A DNA stretch of 64,000 bases, from assembly GCA_964023205.1 (NCBI GenBank), contig OZ026842.1, positions 5,993,067 through 6,057,066 of the forward strand. The letters are read 5' to 3'. The notes beneath the pieces were generated by a model, which was not told the origin of the DNA, searched no databases, and worked only from the letters and a program-made list of their open reading frames with translations. Each line of letters begins with the position of its first letter. Positions within the stretch are counted from its first letter, which is position 1. The DNA comes from Lutraria lutraria. Taxonomy: Eukaryota; Mollusca; Bivalvia; Venerida; Mactridae. Below are positions 11,601 to 20,170 of this stretch, piece by piece. A program made the translations under genes and the position numbers.

Positions 11601-11722
11601 GCCAAGACAACGTGTCAGCCTGTCAGTGTGGAGCTGAACAAAGGAACCAGTGTGTGAATTGTAACCACATGGACCAATGTGGAAACAAACCGTGGATATT
11701 TGGTCCAAAGTTTACAAAATAA
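1051..11722 (+). CDS. VWDE-like secreted protein (von Willebrand factor D and EGF domain), 3' part
   Basis: Fourteen exons with GT-AG borders join in one open frame of about 698 codons and a TAA stop: 1051-1120, 1762-1950, 2426-2643, 3777-3927, 5072-5198, 5877-6046, 6957-7210, 7500-7617, 8178-8286, 9207-9337, 10088-10193, 10705-10804, 11013-11149, 11505-11722. Every intron phase matches its neighbour. Visible in order: the C-terminal part of a VWD domain (YYDYYKIGEF, then SGGLCGYFD), a linker with a dibasic RKKR motif, a CxxxC-type EGF repeat in exon 7, a region like the extracellular Ig/IPT-like part of VWDE (AISNDGHQYSN), and two cysteine-rich modules. The family is an extracellular, probably matrix-associated protein of unclear molecular function. 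The 5' end lies outside the window. A fragment of the last exon is duplicated at 18.2 kb. Exon 12 (10705-10804) is the least certain, supported mainly by phase and an open frame. Confidence 0.85.
1127..1273. repeat. 147 bp foldback element at a splice donor
   Basis: Arms of about 68 bp (1127-1194 and 1206-1273) are near-perfect reverse complements around a short centre near ATACTAGTAT. The ends are CACAGACACTTGTTTA and its complement. The element starts six bases after the exon end at 1120. GTAAGC occurs on both sides, at 1121-1126 as the real donor and again just beyond the right arm, which suggests a target-site duplication that copied the donor. Confidence 0.85.
2667..2842. repeat. Palindromic MITE, family B
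   Basis: Element with inverted ends of the type TACAGTGCAACCTCTCCAAA...CTCTGGAGAGGTTGTACTGTA, with inner blocks AGCAACACCCTTTGGGAGTAG and TTGTTGTTGA. Other copies: 27995-28186, 34432-34576, 41470-41636, 45394-45572, 47712-47894 and 62051-62230. It has no coding capacity and is probably a non-autonomous DNA transposon. Confidence 0.75.
3427..3655 (+). repeat. Interspersed repeat with GGTCAAGGTC core, copy 2
   Basis: Contains 'tatgccccctgtcgaagaaagg', runs of CGGTCGGTCTGTCGGTCC and 'aaaggtcaaggtcaccgggggcat'. Same family as 545-835 and the inverted copy at 25487-25722. Intronic. Confidence 0.6.
4035..4115. repeat. 81 bp foldback element, copy 1
   Basis: Near-perfect inverted repeat: the left arm starts TCGAGGGCTCAGCGCAACAC and the right arm ends GTTGCGTTGAACCCTCGA, around a short AT-rich loop. 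A second copy, about 95% identical by eye, lies at 27886-27969 in the DUF885 gene. It lies in an intron of the VWDE-like gene. Confidence 0.8.
4577..5033. repeat. Two family A MITE copies (4577-4754 and 4879-5033)
   Basis: Both copies start with (C)AGTCAAACCTGTGTTAG or a close variant and end with CACAGGTTTGA. The first is the better preserved and shows the mirrored GCCACCTCCGAATAAA and GGTGGCCTTTAT blocks. They lie in the same intron, about 120 bp apart. Confidence 0.75.
5072..5198 (+). CDS. VWDE-like exon 5 with dibasic RKKR motif
   Basis: Exon encoding a CxxC pair (PRCSSCK) followed by NGRKKRSSSYSNADYDP. RKKR-S fits the R-x-K/R-R rule for furin-type proprotein convertases and sits in a Ser-rich, probably exposed linker between the VWD and downstream domains. 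Processing here is inferred, not shown. The donor is GTAAGT and the exon ends in phase 1, matching the next exon. Confidence 0.75.
5392..5512 (-). repeat. tRNA-derived SINE head (minus strand)
   Basis: Read on the minus strand this has a tRNA-like layout: an A-box-like AGTCGAGGCGTTATGGTCTC, then GTGAGTTTGAATCCG as B box, with a long variable arm like Ser/Leu tRNAs. It is too degenerate for a working tRNA (no matched acceptor stem or CCA-ready end). Confidence 0.45.
5565..5806 (-). repeat. tRNA-derived SINE (minus strand)
   Basis: The minus strand starts with a Ser/Leu-tRNA-like head (GTGGTCGAGTGGT...) and B box (GGTCGTGGGTTCTAGCCC). The body contains CTAGTACTGGTTCTTCC and GTCCGCCTCATATAACTC, and the element ends in an AACAAACAAA tail. 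The same body is shared with 38133-38368 (plus), 38601-38850 (minus), 39560-39726 (minus, head lost) and 10621-10690 (fragment). A-box, B-box and tail order identify a tRNA-derived SINE. Confidence 0.7.
6957..7210 (+). CDS. VWDE-like exon 7: EGF-like repeat
   Basis: Exon opening YFDDGSFIGSALDAAIETC and containing a compact EGF repeat with cysteines in the order CxxxC-x5-C-x4-C-x-C-x8-C (LCPNHCSGNGLCYKG then TCTCNHGYTGDGCE). It follows the exon (5877-6046) whose CxxAGMDFTPEKNICIEDFK region matches the segment before EGF in VWDE proteins. The tail PPTLHNVVR leads into the Ig/IPT-like part. The donor GTATGT leaves phase 2, matching the next acceptor. Confidence 0.85.
7926..7946. repeat. Poly-G homopolymer tract
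   Basis: A run of about 18 G residues in an intron of the VWDE-like gene. A comparable poly-C run lies at about 50185-50202. Such tracts are length-unstable and error-prone in sequencing. Confidence 0.9.
8648..9020. repeat. Dispersed repeat of about 370 bp, copy 1
   Basis: Shares about 85-90% identity by eye with 15121-15510: AAAGCCCCATTAGCTTTTT start, GATATTATCCCAAGATAATT, ACTTTACTACGTGTGCATAG, and GCACGGGAGGAAAACACACC near the end. The opening block also resembles the ends of an element at 47183-47518. The open frame inside (8888-9085) is repeat sequence. Confidence 0.75.
9340..9530. repeat. AT-rich degenerate tandem repeat
   Basis: Irregular repeats of a unit close to TTATATTAATGTAAGATAAT, starting three bases after the exon end at 9337. 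The first units resemble the donor itself (AAGGTAAGATAATTTA), so the array may have grown from the splice-donor region. Confidence 0.65.
9770..9975 (+). repeat. MITE, family E, left member of an inverted pair
   Basis: Starts TACTGTGGAAGCATTAATTT, ends CTACAGTA, with internal TTCGTGG and CCACGAA blocks. It is present in the opposite orientation at 10332-10542. The two lie on either side of the VWDE-like exon at 10088-10193. Confidence 0.8.
10088..10193 (+). CDS. VWDE-like exon 11, bracketed by inverted repeats
   Basis: 106-base exon (acceptor ATGAAG, donor GTAAGT) encoding DNTCMIDGQCRSKGEV then NQFCDPANDRTTW, a cysteine-containing stretch found after the Ig/IPT-like part in VWDE-type proteins. 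It enters in phase 0 and leaves in phase 1, so skipping it would shift the frame. The two family E MITEs lie about 110 bp upstream and 140 bp downstream in opposite orientation. Confidence 0.8.
10332..10542 (-). repeat. MITE, family E, right member of an inverted pair
   Basis: Its reverse complement begins TACTGTAGAATCATTAATTT followed by TCGTTGGGGATTTAATTTCG, matching the copy at 9770-9975. The partial family A MITE at 10230-10312 lies between it and the exon. Confidence 0.8.
11013..11149 (+). CDS. VWDE-like exon 13: first CPC/CACC cysteine module
   Basis: Encodes GCPCAHDPTQTTCACC, then CQC, QCVKC and a final C. The order is CPC-x7-CACC-x5-CQC-x7-C-x2-C-x5-C, ten cysteines in about 40 residues. 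The same layout is repeated in the final exon, so each module occupies one exon. I do not recognise it as a named domain. Its cysteine density suggests a small disulphide-stabilised extracellular fold. Confidence 0.8.
11505..11722 (+). CDS. VWDE-like terminal exon: second CPC/CACC module and stop
   Basis: Encodes PVPGPDFGLDGYTIALNDC, then CPCKFDTTRYDCACC, a CQC, QCVNC and a final C, ending in NKPWIFGPKFTK and TAA at 11720-11722. It is the second copy of the ten-cysteine module, with the same spacing in the first half. A likely poly(A) signal follows at 11776. A broken copy of this exon with its preceding intron lies at 18171-18361. Confidence 0.85.
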
Positions 11723-11775
11723 ACTCACTATTCATCGTATCTTCGTCGTTAAGGACACGAGACTTATTATCATTT

Positions 11776-11781
11776 AATAAA
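11776..11781 (+). terminator. Poly(A) signal of the VWDE-like gene
   Basis: AATAAA 54 bases after the stop codon, the first such hexamer downstream. Position and sequence fit a cleavage/polyadenylation signal. Confidence 0.6.
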
Positions 11782-11800
11782 TATGAATTGATTTGCATGT

Positions 11801-12560
11801 AGTGTCAAACTTGTATTAGCAACCAAGTCCGAATAAAGGACACCCTGTGAGTAAATGTCATTATTTATATAAACCACGTCATTGATTATTTAGAATTTAA
11901 TTAACCCTTGAATAAACTTAAAAGGTCGGCTGTCAATAAAGGGTATCTATATTATGTTCACAGGTTGGACTGTTAATGTACAACGAATAATCAGTCACAC
12001 ATATTGCGGATTTTTGTCAATAATAGAAATCTAATGTTGAATTAAAACATAAGTGTAGATTTAAAAAAAAATGTTTTTGGTACTCTACTAATCAATTATA
12101 AACATATATCATGGTTTGATTAGAAACAAAAAGTGGCGAACAAAAGGACCAGAATGTACCTGAAGTCTTTTACCATTCATTTCAATAAACAGAAAATAAA
12201 GAAGTAATCTCTGAGTTATTTATTATTTGGCCATATTTCTATTATTCAAATGCATTGTATTGTTTTTTGTCAATGCAATGAAACTTCGCTCGAAAATCAC
12301 GTGCGCTGTATCGCTGAGCCCAGTTAAATGCTTTCAGTACGTTGACAGAATAGAATGTATTTGATGATTTTGTTAATTTGCCTGTCGGCTGTTTAAAATG
12401 CAGTCAAACCTGTGTAAGCGGCACCCTTTGAATAAAGATCTTCCATTCAAAAACCGTCATCGATATTTAGACCAAATTGACCTCTAATTAAAGGCCACCT
12501 GTCAATAAAGACCACATATTGTCTTTCCAGAGGGTGGCCTTTGTTCACAGGTTTAACTGT
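11801..12560. repeat. Two family A MITE copies (11801-11972, 12401-12560)
   Basis: Both show the AGTCAAACCTGTG / CACAGGTTTGACT ends and mirrored CCTTTATT boxes. They sit just downstream of the VWDE-like gene. The second is missing from the corresponding part of the duplicated segment at 18.5-20.3 kb, so it may have inserted after the duplication. Between and after them (11973-13310) I see no gene, only AT-rich spacer that is partly duplicated in the right copy. Confidence 0.7.
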
Positions 12561-13310
12561 ATGATTTGATAATTTAATAAGCCACACCCCACGGAGGTGT
12601 TTTTGTAAATGTGACTGTAAATTTGATGCTCTGACTGTTAGCTAGATACTTTTTTGTCAAACTGATGTCATTGGTAACACAGGGGCAGTTATCGATACAG
12701 AAATTTTCAGCATGTGGTTATTTAAATATTACTTATGTTTTATAACAACACAAGATAAATCATTCGTTTAATGGATGAAGCGATTTGATGTGTCACTTTC
12801 TGCCATAGACTAGTTGGACCAATCAGCGTACACCATTCAAATATTTTTGAATTCATGGAATACACGTCACATCAAACATTGGATATAATTGGCTAGCACA
12901 CAATTATCTGTCCAATTAGTTTAACGTGTTTGTCGAGAACAACAAGAACAATATGTGAAAACTTAAATTCATTTATATTTTTCAAATAATGGATATTTTT
13001 ATCTTTTCATTTAGACATAGTCAAATAAATTATTTTGTAAATTAATCAATTTTTACATGTATATCTACTCAACAAAATGTACCATTTCCTAAATAGAAGA
13101 AAGGCATATACATGTAAATAGATTATAAAAAAACTCGGATTTCACAATATATATTAAGTTGCGTCGTTTGGAAGTTTAATGATAAATTTCTTGACAGTGT
13201 TCAAAATACATTATTTGTTAAAAAGTCTTTTCTCAGTAATGTGTTTTAATAATATAATTATATTATATGTATACACAAATGTATATGAATATATATATAA
13301 CGCATATATA

Positions 13311-13470
13311 CAGTAAAACTCCTGAAAACTCGGAATTCCCTGAAAACCGGACGAATTTGCCAGTCGCCCTTTTCTCAGAATTAATAAAAAGTTCATAGAA
13401 AACGGAATTCTCATAAACCAGACGTTTTGGCTCAGTCCGGAAAGGTCCGGTTTTCATGAGTTTTATTGTA
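13311..13470. repeat. Palindromic MITE, family C
   Basis: Ends CAGTAAAACTCCTGAAAAC and GTTTTCATGAGTTTTATTGTA, with CCGGAC/GTCCGG blocks mirrored inside. Copies: 14580-14720, 21061-21219 (same position in the duplicated segment, so inserted before the duplication), 40598-40683 and 43687-43910. Confidence 0.75.
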
Positions 13471-13925
13471 TACCGATTATGGCACATATGTACATGTATC
13501 TACATGTATATGAAATGTAGTCACTATGACTATTACACACTCAGATAAATTGTTCAATTATGTGACGCCAATATGTTTTCTGACGTCAAACATCTCAAAA
13601 CATAGCACAACTGCTGGTGGAATTCTTGTATGAACTGCAAAGAAAAACAAAAAAATGGCGTAAGTCGCTCGTCGGTATATGTACCAAAAACAATTTACAT
13701 CGTATTAGCAAGACAGAAAACGATATCTTTCATTGTAGGCATGTACATGCGTCCTGTATTACAATATGTTTTTTCCCCGAAAGCGATCAGATGAAAGTTT
13801 TTCATTTTCTGGAATAATGAATCGTTACTACCATTCTGATTAGTATGCAGAAAGTATGCAATTTCTCTAAATTAAGTAGGAGCCTATCCGCTGTATATAG
13901 ATATGTGTGTTTATACTTACCACAT

Positions 13926-14883
13926 TTAACCAGAGATAATGGTGACACCTGTAGGTGATGTAGTATTAGTGGTGGATGTGTTGTTGAAGAGACCACTCTG
14001 GATGAGGATCAAGAAGAGGAAAAGGAAGCCAATCAGCATCACTGAAATAATGAAAATTGTCCAATCAGAATTCTCTAAACAGCATTAATCAACCAATCAA
14101 TATATTACATTCATAAGCAATCGTAGCCAATCAAATCGATCCAAACAGCATAAATCAACCAATCGAAATATTACATTCACAAGCAATCGTAGCCAATCAG
14201 ATCTATCTAAACAGCATAAGCTATCCAATAAAAAACACACAATAAGCGTTGTGACCAAATTAACCAATGAAATTACCAAAAACTAACTATAAATGGTCTT
14301 ATAAAGATTCCTTTATCATAAAATGCATATTGGTTCAAACAAAACTTGATGTTGTTTTACCGTGTTATAAATCGGGTCGTTAATTAAGACTTTGTATACA
14401 GCACATGGAATATAATACTAGTATACAATGGTATAATAAAACTTTGATGAATTGAACATCTTTTGGGGCAAGGATATTCGGTTTTAATAGTCGCACTAAA
14501 ATGTAGAGAAACACTTGAAATCAGCTAGAGGGTGAATGTTAGTTATACTGAGATTATCTTAATATAGATTTTTTTAATTCAGTAAATCCCCTCAAACCGG
14601 ACACATTCCGAACTGGGCCAAACGTCCGGTTTTCTGAGCAGAACTTTTGAAAAAAAAATCCGAAAAAATGGAACTTGGAAAATTGTCCGATTTTTAGGGA
14701 ATTCCGGTTTTCAATTATGTGGATAAATGGTGTCTTACTGAATGTGGAATCATTATATCCACCTCCATATCCACCACCATAGCCTTGTGTGACAGGTACA
14801 TAGGTGTAACCACCTCCATACTGGGCAAGAGCACTGCCGATGATACCAAACAAGGCGAGGAAGACGAGGATTGAGATATTCAT
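13926..14883 (-). CDS. Small Gly/Tyr-rich secreted or membrane peptide, copy 1
   Basis: Coding exons 14739-14883 and 13926-14041 (minus strand) join in phase 1 to give 86 residues. Residues 1-20 (MNISILVFLALFGIIGSALA) are a clear signal peptide ending ALA-Q. Residues 21-44 are Gly/Tyr-rich (QYGGGYTYVPVTQGYGGGYG). The second exon starts MMLIGFLFLFLILIQSG, a hydrophobic membrane-like segment, followed by an N-x-T-rich tail (NNTSTTNTTSPT) and TAA. The acceptor CAG lies just before the ATG (exon start 14887), fixing the start. A noncoding first exon and TATA box lie at 15745-15803. A GTAAGT donor only five bases past the stop suggests a further 3' UTR exon. Gly/Tyr-rich peptides are common in molluscan shell matrix and adhesive secretions. 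I cannot assign a named family. A paralogue lies at 21997-22876. Confidence 0.75.
14020..14280. repeat. CCAAT-rich intronic tandem repeat, copy 1
   Basis: Degenerate repeat of about 65 bp inside the intron of the Gly/Tyr gene, built on AACAGCATAAATCAACCAAT and AAGCAATCGTAGCCAATCAG. At least eight CCAAT pentamers occur in about 240 bp. The same block is kept in the paralogous intron at 22100-22345. It could be an NF-Y-type element or only a minisatellite. Confidence 0.65.
14580..14720. repeat. Family C MITE copy in the Gly/Tyr gene intron
   Basis: CAGTAAATCCCCTCAAACCG start, GGGAATTCCGGTTTTCA near the end. Absent from the equivalent place in the right-hand copy (about 22690), so probably a later insertion. 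It begins just beyond the coding exon donor at 14738. Confidence 0.65.
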
Positions 14884-15120
14884 GATGCTGCAAATGATGA
14901 GATGTATGTTATGAACTGAACAAAAACATAATTTTATTTCAGACGTGTCACATGACATGGAACATTGTCAATTGTAATATTATACATAATTATATAAATA
15001 TCATCGTCATCTTAGTATATAAATATTTAATTGAAAATAACATAACTATAATTGGTGAGAATGGGCTTAATAATCAGGGTAATTCAACAGCTTACAAAGA
15101 TAAATTTCTGCCAATGAGCT

Positions 15121-15510
15121 TAAAGCCCCATAAGCTTTTTGCTATAAAACATATATGCACAAATCAAACAATAGCTGATATTATCCCAAGATAATTATTA
15201 CCGACGAAACAAGCCCTTTTTCGTCTGAAAACACTCTTTTTACTGTGATTTTTGCTTTTGTAAACCTGAAATATGTAGAGCGCGTGACGTCACTTTACTA
15301 CGTGTGCATAGCATGACTCCGAAAAAACTCAGGTGTTCTATAAATAGTATTTATTTCAATGTTATTGAAAAAAATACGATAGTAGTTTCGGAAACATTTT
15401 TTTTCTTGCTATATAGTATGCACGGGAGGAAAACACACCGGATTCCTCTGTTATAGAACAAACAGAAACTATTAAGACCAATACATTTATACGATTATGG
15501 GACTTCAACC
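15121..15510. repeat. Dispersed repeat of about 370 bp, copy 2
   Basis: Homologous to 8648-9020 over its whole length. It lies in the first (5' UTR) intron of Gly/Tyr gene copy 1 and is missing from the paralogous intron, which suggests insertion after the duplication. Confidence 0.75.
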
Positions 15511-15744
15511 TTGCCTATAAAATGATACATTCCTACTAACTAGTGTACAAACACCATGATCTAACAGTAGTGGCTATTTCGATAGTGAATCAATTGCATA
15601 CGACGCGTTTACTTCTAAACAGTCGCCTATATTCTACTACTTACATTTGTACTTACTTAACGCAATATTTTCATAAAGTAATGGTGATTTTTTAAATGTT
15701 GTACTTCATTTATCAAAACAAATAATCTAATACGATCGACTTAC

Positions 15745-15803
15745 CTAGTTAACTCCGACTACTTGAGAATAGTACCGAACAAACTGACATACGGGCTTTT
15801 ATA
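15745..15803 (-). promoter_or_regulatory. TATA promoter and noncoding exon 1 of Gly/Tyr gene copy 1
   Basis: On the minus strand TATAAAAG occupies 15803-15796. About 50 bases further is the donor AACTAG|GTAAGT, with the exon ending at 15745. Transcription would start near 15770. The block is almost unchanged in the paralogue (23431-23489) while flanking sequence has diverged, which supports function. Confidence 0.7.
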
Positions 15804-15899
15804 CCTAGCCCTAAACTGGCTAGTTTTACTTCCGGATGTGTCTAGCGTGTCAAAATGTCAATATGTAAACATCAACACGTTAACTTTATCGATAGCCAT

Positions 15900-16914
15900 G
15901 TGTTCATTTTGTCATTTGTGATGCCATCGTAAGGCATCTTGTTTAATCGTGTCATCATCGTATTTTCTTCGTGTAATCATCGGTGCCATCGGACATTTTT
16001 GCCTTACGAAGAAATTACGAAGAAAACAAGTAGCTGCCGGATTGTCTTAAAAAAGCAAAACGACTGCGCGAAGCCCTCTCAATGCCGTCGTGTAGCCATC
16101 GTATTATAGTTCTATGACATCGAGACGAAACCACAGTGTGAGGCTAAGACAGCCGAATTTGAGTAGCTCAAGCTTTTCACAAGTGTTTTCATAGAACGCC
16201 TTCCTCAGTCAGTCCTGAGCAACTCTACAGAACAGAGGCGTGTGTTACACTCAGAGCTTCAATCACATTTAACCATAATTCAGTTCCTGCAGAATGGTAT
16301 ACTTTGATGATGAGACAACCTGAAAAAGAAGGAAGCAGCATTGGATCTGTTGATACACCTTTGAGAACATGATGAGCAACTCAAACAGGCCCAGTACCTC
16401 ATAGGTAAAAATTGTCTTATTTCATTTTGTCATTTCTTGCTATTAATTTTGCCTTTCTAATTTCATAGGATTATTTTATTATGTTATTATTAGTTTTCTT
16501 ATCATGACCACAAGTATATCATCTCATCATTATCAATACTAACATTCTTTCAGTCCGGTACGGTCACATCTATCTAATATAGTATACTACCCAACCCATA
16601 GTTCACCGCATAAGCACGCACTAGCCATTTTCTTTCGTAGCGTACATACGTACGGGGTAGTAAACTTTATCTACATAGTGTGTTGACTATATCAAATCCA
16701 GTTTTGCATTTTGTTATATTATTGACTGTTTGATATAATTTTATTTCATATTTTGTACTTGTGGCCACGCACTTACCATTTTTCTTTGTAGCGTACAGAC
16801 GAATCAGATTCCCTGAATAAAAAACCAGCATAATAAATCCTCGGGTTCTTGGTAACCGTTTAGAGGGTGACACTAGCATTAGATAATGTACTTATTTTGT
16901 TTTGCTTTGCGATT
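15900..16914. other. Spacer between duplicated segments
   Basis: About 1 kb with no supportable gene. It separates the left duplicated segment from the decayed transposase and may be flanking sequence of that element. Two related TTTCTTTGTAGCGTAC-type blocks occur at about 16628 and 16785, but I could not define element ends. Confidence 0.5.
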
Positions 16915-17585
16915 TATTTCCAGGACAGGAGGGAACCAATGCGAATGAGGAAACAGAGGTCTATGTGGGTCAAGAAATGGCTAAAGAGAAAGCTATGGCC
17001 ATTACAGAACTCTTCTAATAGAACTGAAGACAGAAGGTAGGAATGCCTTCTACAACTACATGTACATAAACTTTAGAGAGGCCTCTGCGATGAGGTCCCG
17101 CGAAGGATAGAAGGCTGAACAGAGATGTACAGAAAGTCTCTCCCATCCGGTCTCAACTTGTCTACCACCCTACGGCATCTTGCCGACGGTTACAATTATC
17201 CCAGCTTGTCCTACAACTTCATTGTTGCTCCAAACACCGTAACCATTATTATAATGGAGTATGTGAAGCCATCAAATTCGAGCTTGCTGTTGAGGTGATC
17301 CAGTGTCCTACTACAACTGCAGAGTGGACCGCCATTGCTGAGGAGTTTGAGAAGAGATGACAATTTCTACACTGTGGTGCTCTGGGTGGCAAGCGTGTTT
17401 TGGTCACCTGTCCTTGGAACAATGGTATGTCTACAGAAACTGCAAGGTGTACTTCTCAATTGTCCTCATGGCCCTGGTCGACGCCGACTTCAAGCGTCTT
17501 TGTATGGACTTTATTACCCTCTCTGTGGTTGGAGGCCAAGTGATGTCTACATGGTCATATTTGCTTCGTTATTTTTTGTCTTTGT
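16915..17585 (+). pseudogene. Decayed Harbinger/PIF-type transposase
   Basis: Across shifted frames the sequence shows landmarks of Harbinger nucleases: an Arg-rich stretch with WVKKW near 16960, then LADGYNYPSLSYNFIVAPNT near 17180, QCPTTTAEWTAIAEEFEKR near 17300, CPWNNG near 17410, and FSIVLMALVDADFKRL near 17450-17500, the strand carrying a catalytic Asp. Several frameshifts and stops break it. It lies exactly between the two duplicated segments. Confidence 0.7.
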
Positions 17586-17771
17586 AATTCATTTGTAACA
17601 ACTAACGATTGTTTGAAACTGAACAAATTCTGATGACTAGTAGATGCGAGTTGTATATCACGATACGACCAGCCCGGTGAGACAGTTATCACATATTCTA
17701 ACAGTCACGTATTTGACTTACTTACGGTCATGGTTGATACAAATGTCGCTAAAATATTTATATTCATGTAA

Positions 17772-17915
17772 ACAATCAAGTCGGTGCTAGCAGCCATCTC
17801 CATCTCCCCCTTGTGTATGAAGGCCATTCTATTTAAAACCGTCATTGATTATTAAGAATAAAAATGACCACCGAATTAAGGCCATCTGTCAATAAAGGCC
17901 ATATTGTGCATCAGG
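17772..17915. repeat. Family A MITE inside the duplicated VWDE-like intron
   Basis: Contains AGTCGGTGCTAGCAGCCATC and GTCAATAAAGGCCATATTGT. It interrupts the intron copied from about 11390, where no such element is present, so it inserted after the duplication. Confidence 0.6.
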
Positions 17916-18170
17916 AAATCGTATAGGTCATCAATTAAATCGCATATCATTTGAGCCAGAATCGTCTGGACATATCATAACACACAAACACTACCGTCTT
18001 ACATGGCCAAAACATTGCGCAAAGGTCCATTTATGAACAGGTAGCACCCATAGTCAGAAGTCCTAAACGATGACCTGTGTCTCATTGTTCATGAAATATG
18101 AGGTTTTGATGACAACACACTGAGGTCAATTGATATTATTTTAAAGTAGTAATTTAATGATTTCTTAAAG

Positions 18171-18361
18171 CCGCGCATGGTCCCGACTTCGGCATGGATG
18201 TTTACTCGGTGGCTTTGAATGACTGCCCATGTAAATTTGATACCGCACGTTACGACTATACTTAATGGCAAGCCAACGTGCGGCTTGTCTGTGCGGAGCT
18301 GAACAAAGGAAATAGTGTGTGAAACTATCCGAGGATATTTGGTCCCAAGTTCACAAAAAAA
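18171..18361 (+). pseudogene. Broken copy of the VWDE-like terminal exon
   Basis: Copy of 11505-11722 with the same upstream acceptor context (TTTCTTAAAG). It reads HGPDFGMDVYSVALNDCPC and then hits an in-frame TAA at 18263-18265, inside the CACC motif. The C-terminal part is shortened by a deletion removing the last cysteines, though the final IFGPKFTK-like sequence is still visible. With no other VWDE-like exons on this copy it cannot encode the protein. Confidence 0.85.
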
Positions 18362-20170
18362 AAATCACCATATATCGTATCTTCGTCGTTAAGGACACAC
18401 GAGACTTACTATCATTTTAATTTAATAAATGTGAACTGATTTGCATGTAGTATCATTAACACGTAATGTTTCTCCAGAGAGGTTTACTTGTTTGACAGTT
18501 AATGTACAACGAATAATCTGTCACAGATATTGCGTTTTTTATCAATAATAATGTTAAATTAATTCATAAGCGTAGGTTGAAAATGAAAACTTTAATTTTG
18601 GTTTCTCTGTTAATCGATTACATTAATTTAGTTAATGATGGTTTGGTTATAAACAAAAAGTGGTGAACAGAAGGACCAGATCAGTGTACCATTCATTTCA
18701 TAATAAACAGAATTTGAAGAATAAGTGTCTGAGTTATTTATTTATTACATGGACATAATTTTATTATTTATAGTTATAATTGTCCCAACAACACTGGCGT
18801 CAGACCTCGTAGTAAACTTTACACGCGATGTTAATTTATCGTTCTTTAAAAACAATTCGTACTTATGATTTGTTCAACATTCCTATAAATGTTTCGTTTG
18901 AGTCTTTTCTCTCTCTTATTGTAATGTAGATTACAATTTATCTCTATTTAAGTGTGATCACTCGTGAGCTTTTGTGATACAAAGCAGTCTAGCTAAATGT
19001 CGTAAAATTTCAAGTTGAAATTATTGTATTTTTTATCATCTAATGTAGTCAACAATGTAATTTAAATGCATAAATAATTTCAAAGTGGCATTTTCTTCAT
19101 CGCAATTTTTTACTGCTTTTACGACATCCGACCAGATTACGGCAGTCAATTAAGTTCGTCTGTATATATACAACAACAATATGCCATTCAGTATTTATCA
19201 GTTAAAGGTTGTTAAATTTTATATGAATACATTTATATAACCTGGTTTGCAAATATATTGTTCTTAAAAATTGTAAAAAACATTGTTTATTTCTTTTTAA
19301 CGTTCATGTTGAAATAGTTGCTGTTGTTAAACGGTGGGTGGGGTAAGTTTTCATCATGTTTAGCATTATGAACACATATCCGTTGAAAAGTATTCATCCA
19401 AAATTTATACAAGTCCATCAAATATTGTTTCTGATTATGCATATGCAGTTATTTATGCAACATGCAGTGGTTTTGCATTGAAAGAGGTCATTAACTAAGA
19501 AATATCCAGTTTTTGCTGAAACGAAAAGCTTAGAGACCTAACATTTCACATGATAACTTTCTTATATGAACATGGGCATGTGCTTTTCATGTCATATTTT
19601 TAATTGGTGTTTAACCTACTTCAGCATAATCAATGTCATTCAAAATCCTTGTTACTCCTTCAATACGTAAAAAATGTATAAACATTATTCATAACCCCTT
19701 ATTTTTTAGCCATTTTATAGATCTTAATTTGGTAAATAACAGTGTTTGAAATAGTACACAGTCAAGAAATTGGCATAAAGTGGACATTTAAATGCTTTAA
19801 GTTTCTTCTACATTCAGACTGTGATACAACCCGTACATTTTAAAGTGATTTGGTTAATATTTACTGAAATATTTGGTTATTTATCTAGCCACACCCCTTT
19901 TTCAAAACCATTATTAGGAAAATTACCGATTTTGGGTATATCACTAAAAAGTAATTTTACGAAAAAGTTAAATCATGGACATATACTTTTCACACTAAAA
20001 ACTGAATGACAACATGTTATTCTTCAAAATTAAATAAGAATCGAAACATCCTTGTTACAAGAAAATTTTTCGATTTCACGAGTGATCACCCTTAATATAC
20101 TAACAATAATGATACTGTATAAGATGTATAGTCATTTACGATGTTTTTGTTTCTAGGTTGATATAAAAAA
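18362..20170. other. AT-rich spacer in the right duplicated segment
   Basis: The first 400 bases match the 3' flank of the VWDE-like gene. From about 18800 to 20150 there is extra AT-rich sequence with no counterpart in the left copy and no recognisable gene. The short frame at 19821-20009 has no features worth supporting. Confidence 0.5.

Noticed and set aside
14554..14958. 134-codon frame covering the Gly/Tyr exon with an upstream start and downstream read-through
   Set aside because: The acceptor just before the MNIS start and the GTAAGA donor show the coding exon is shorter. The rest is UTR, intron and MITE sequence.
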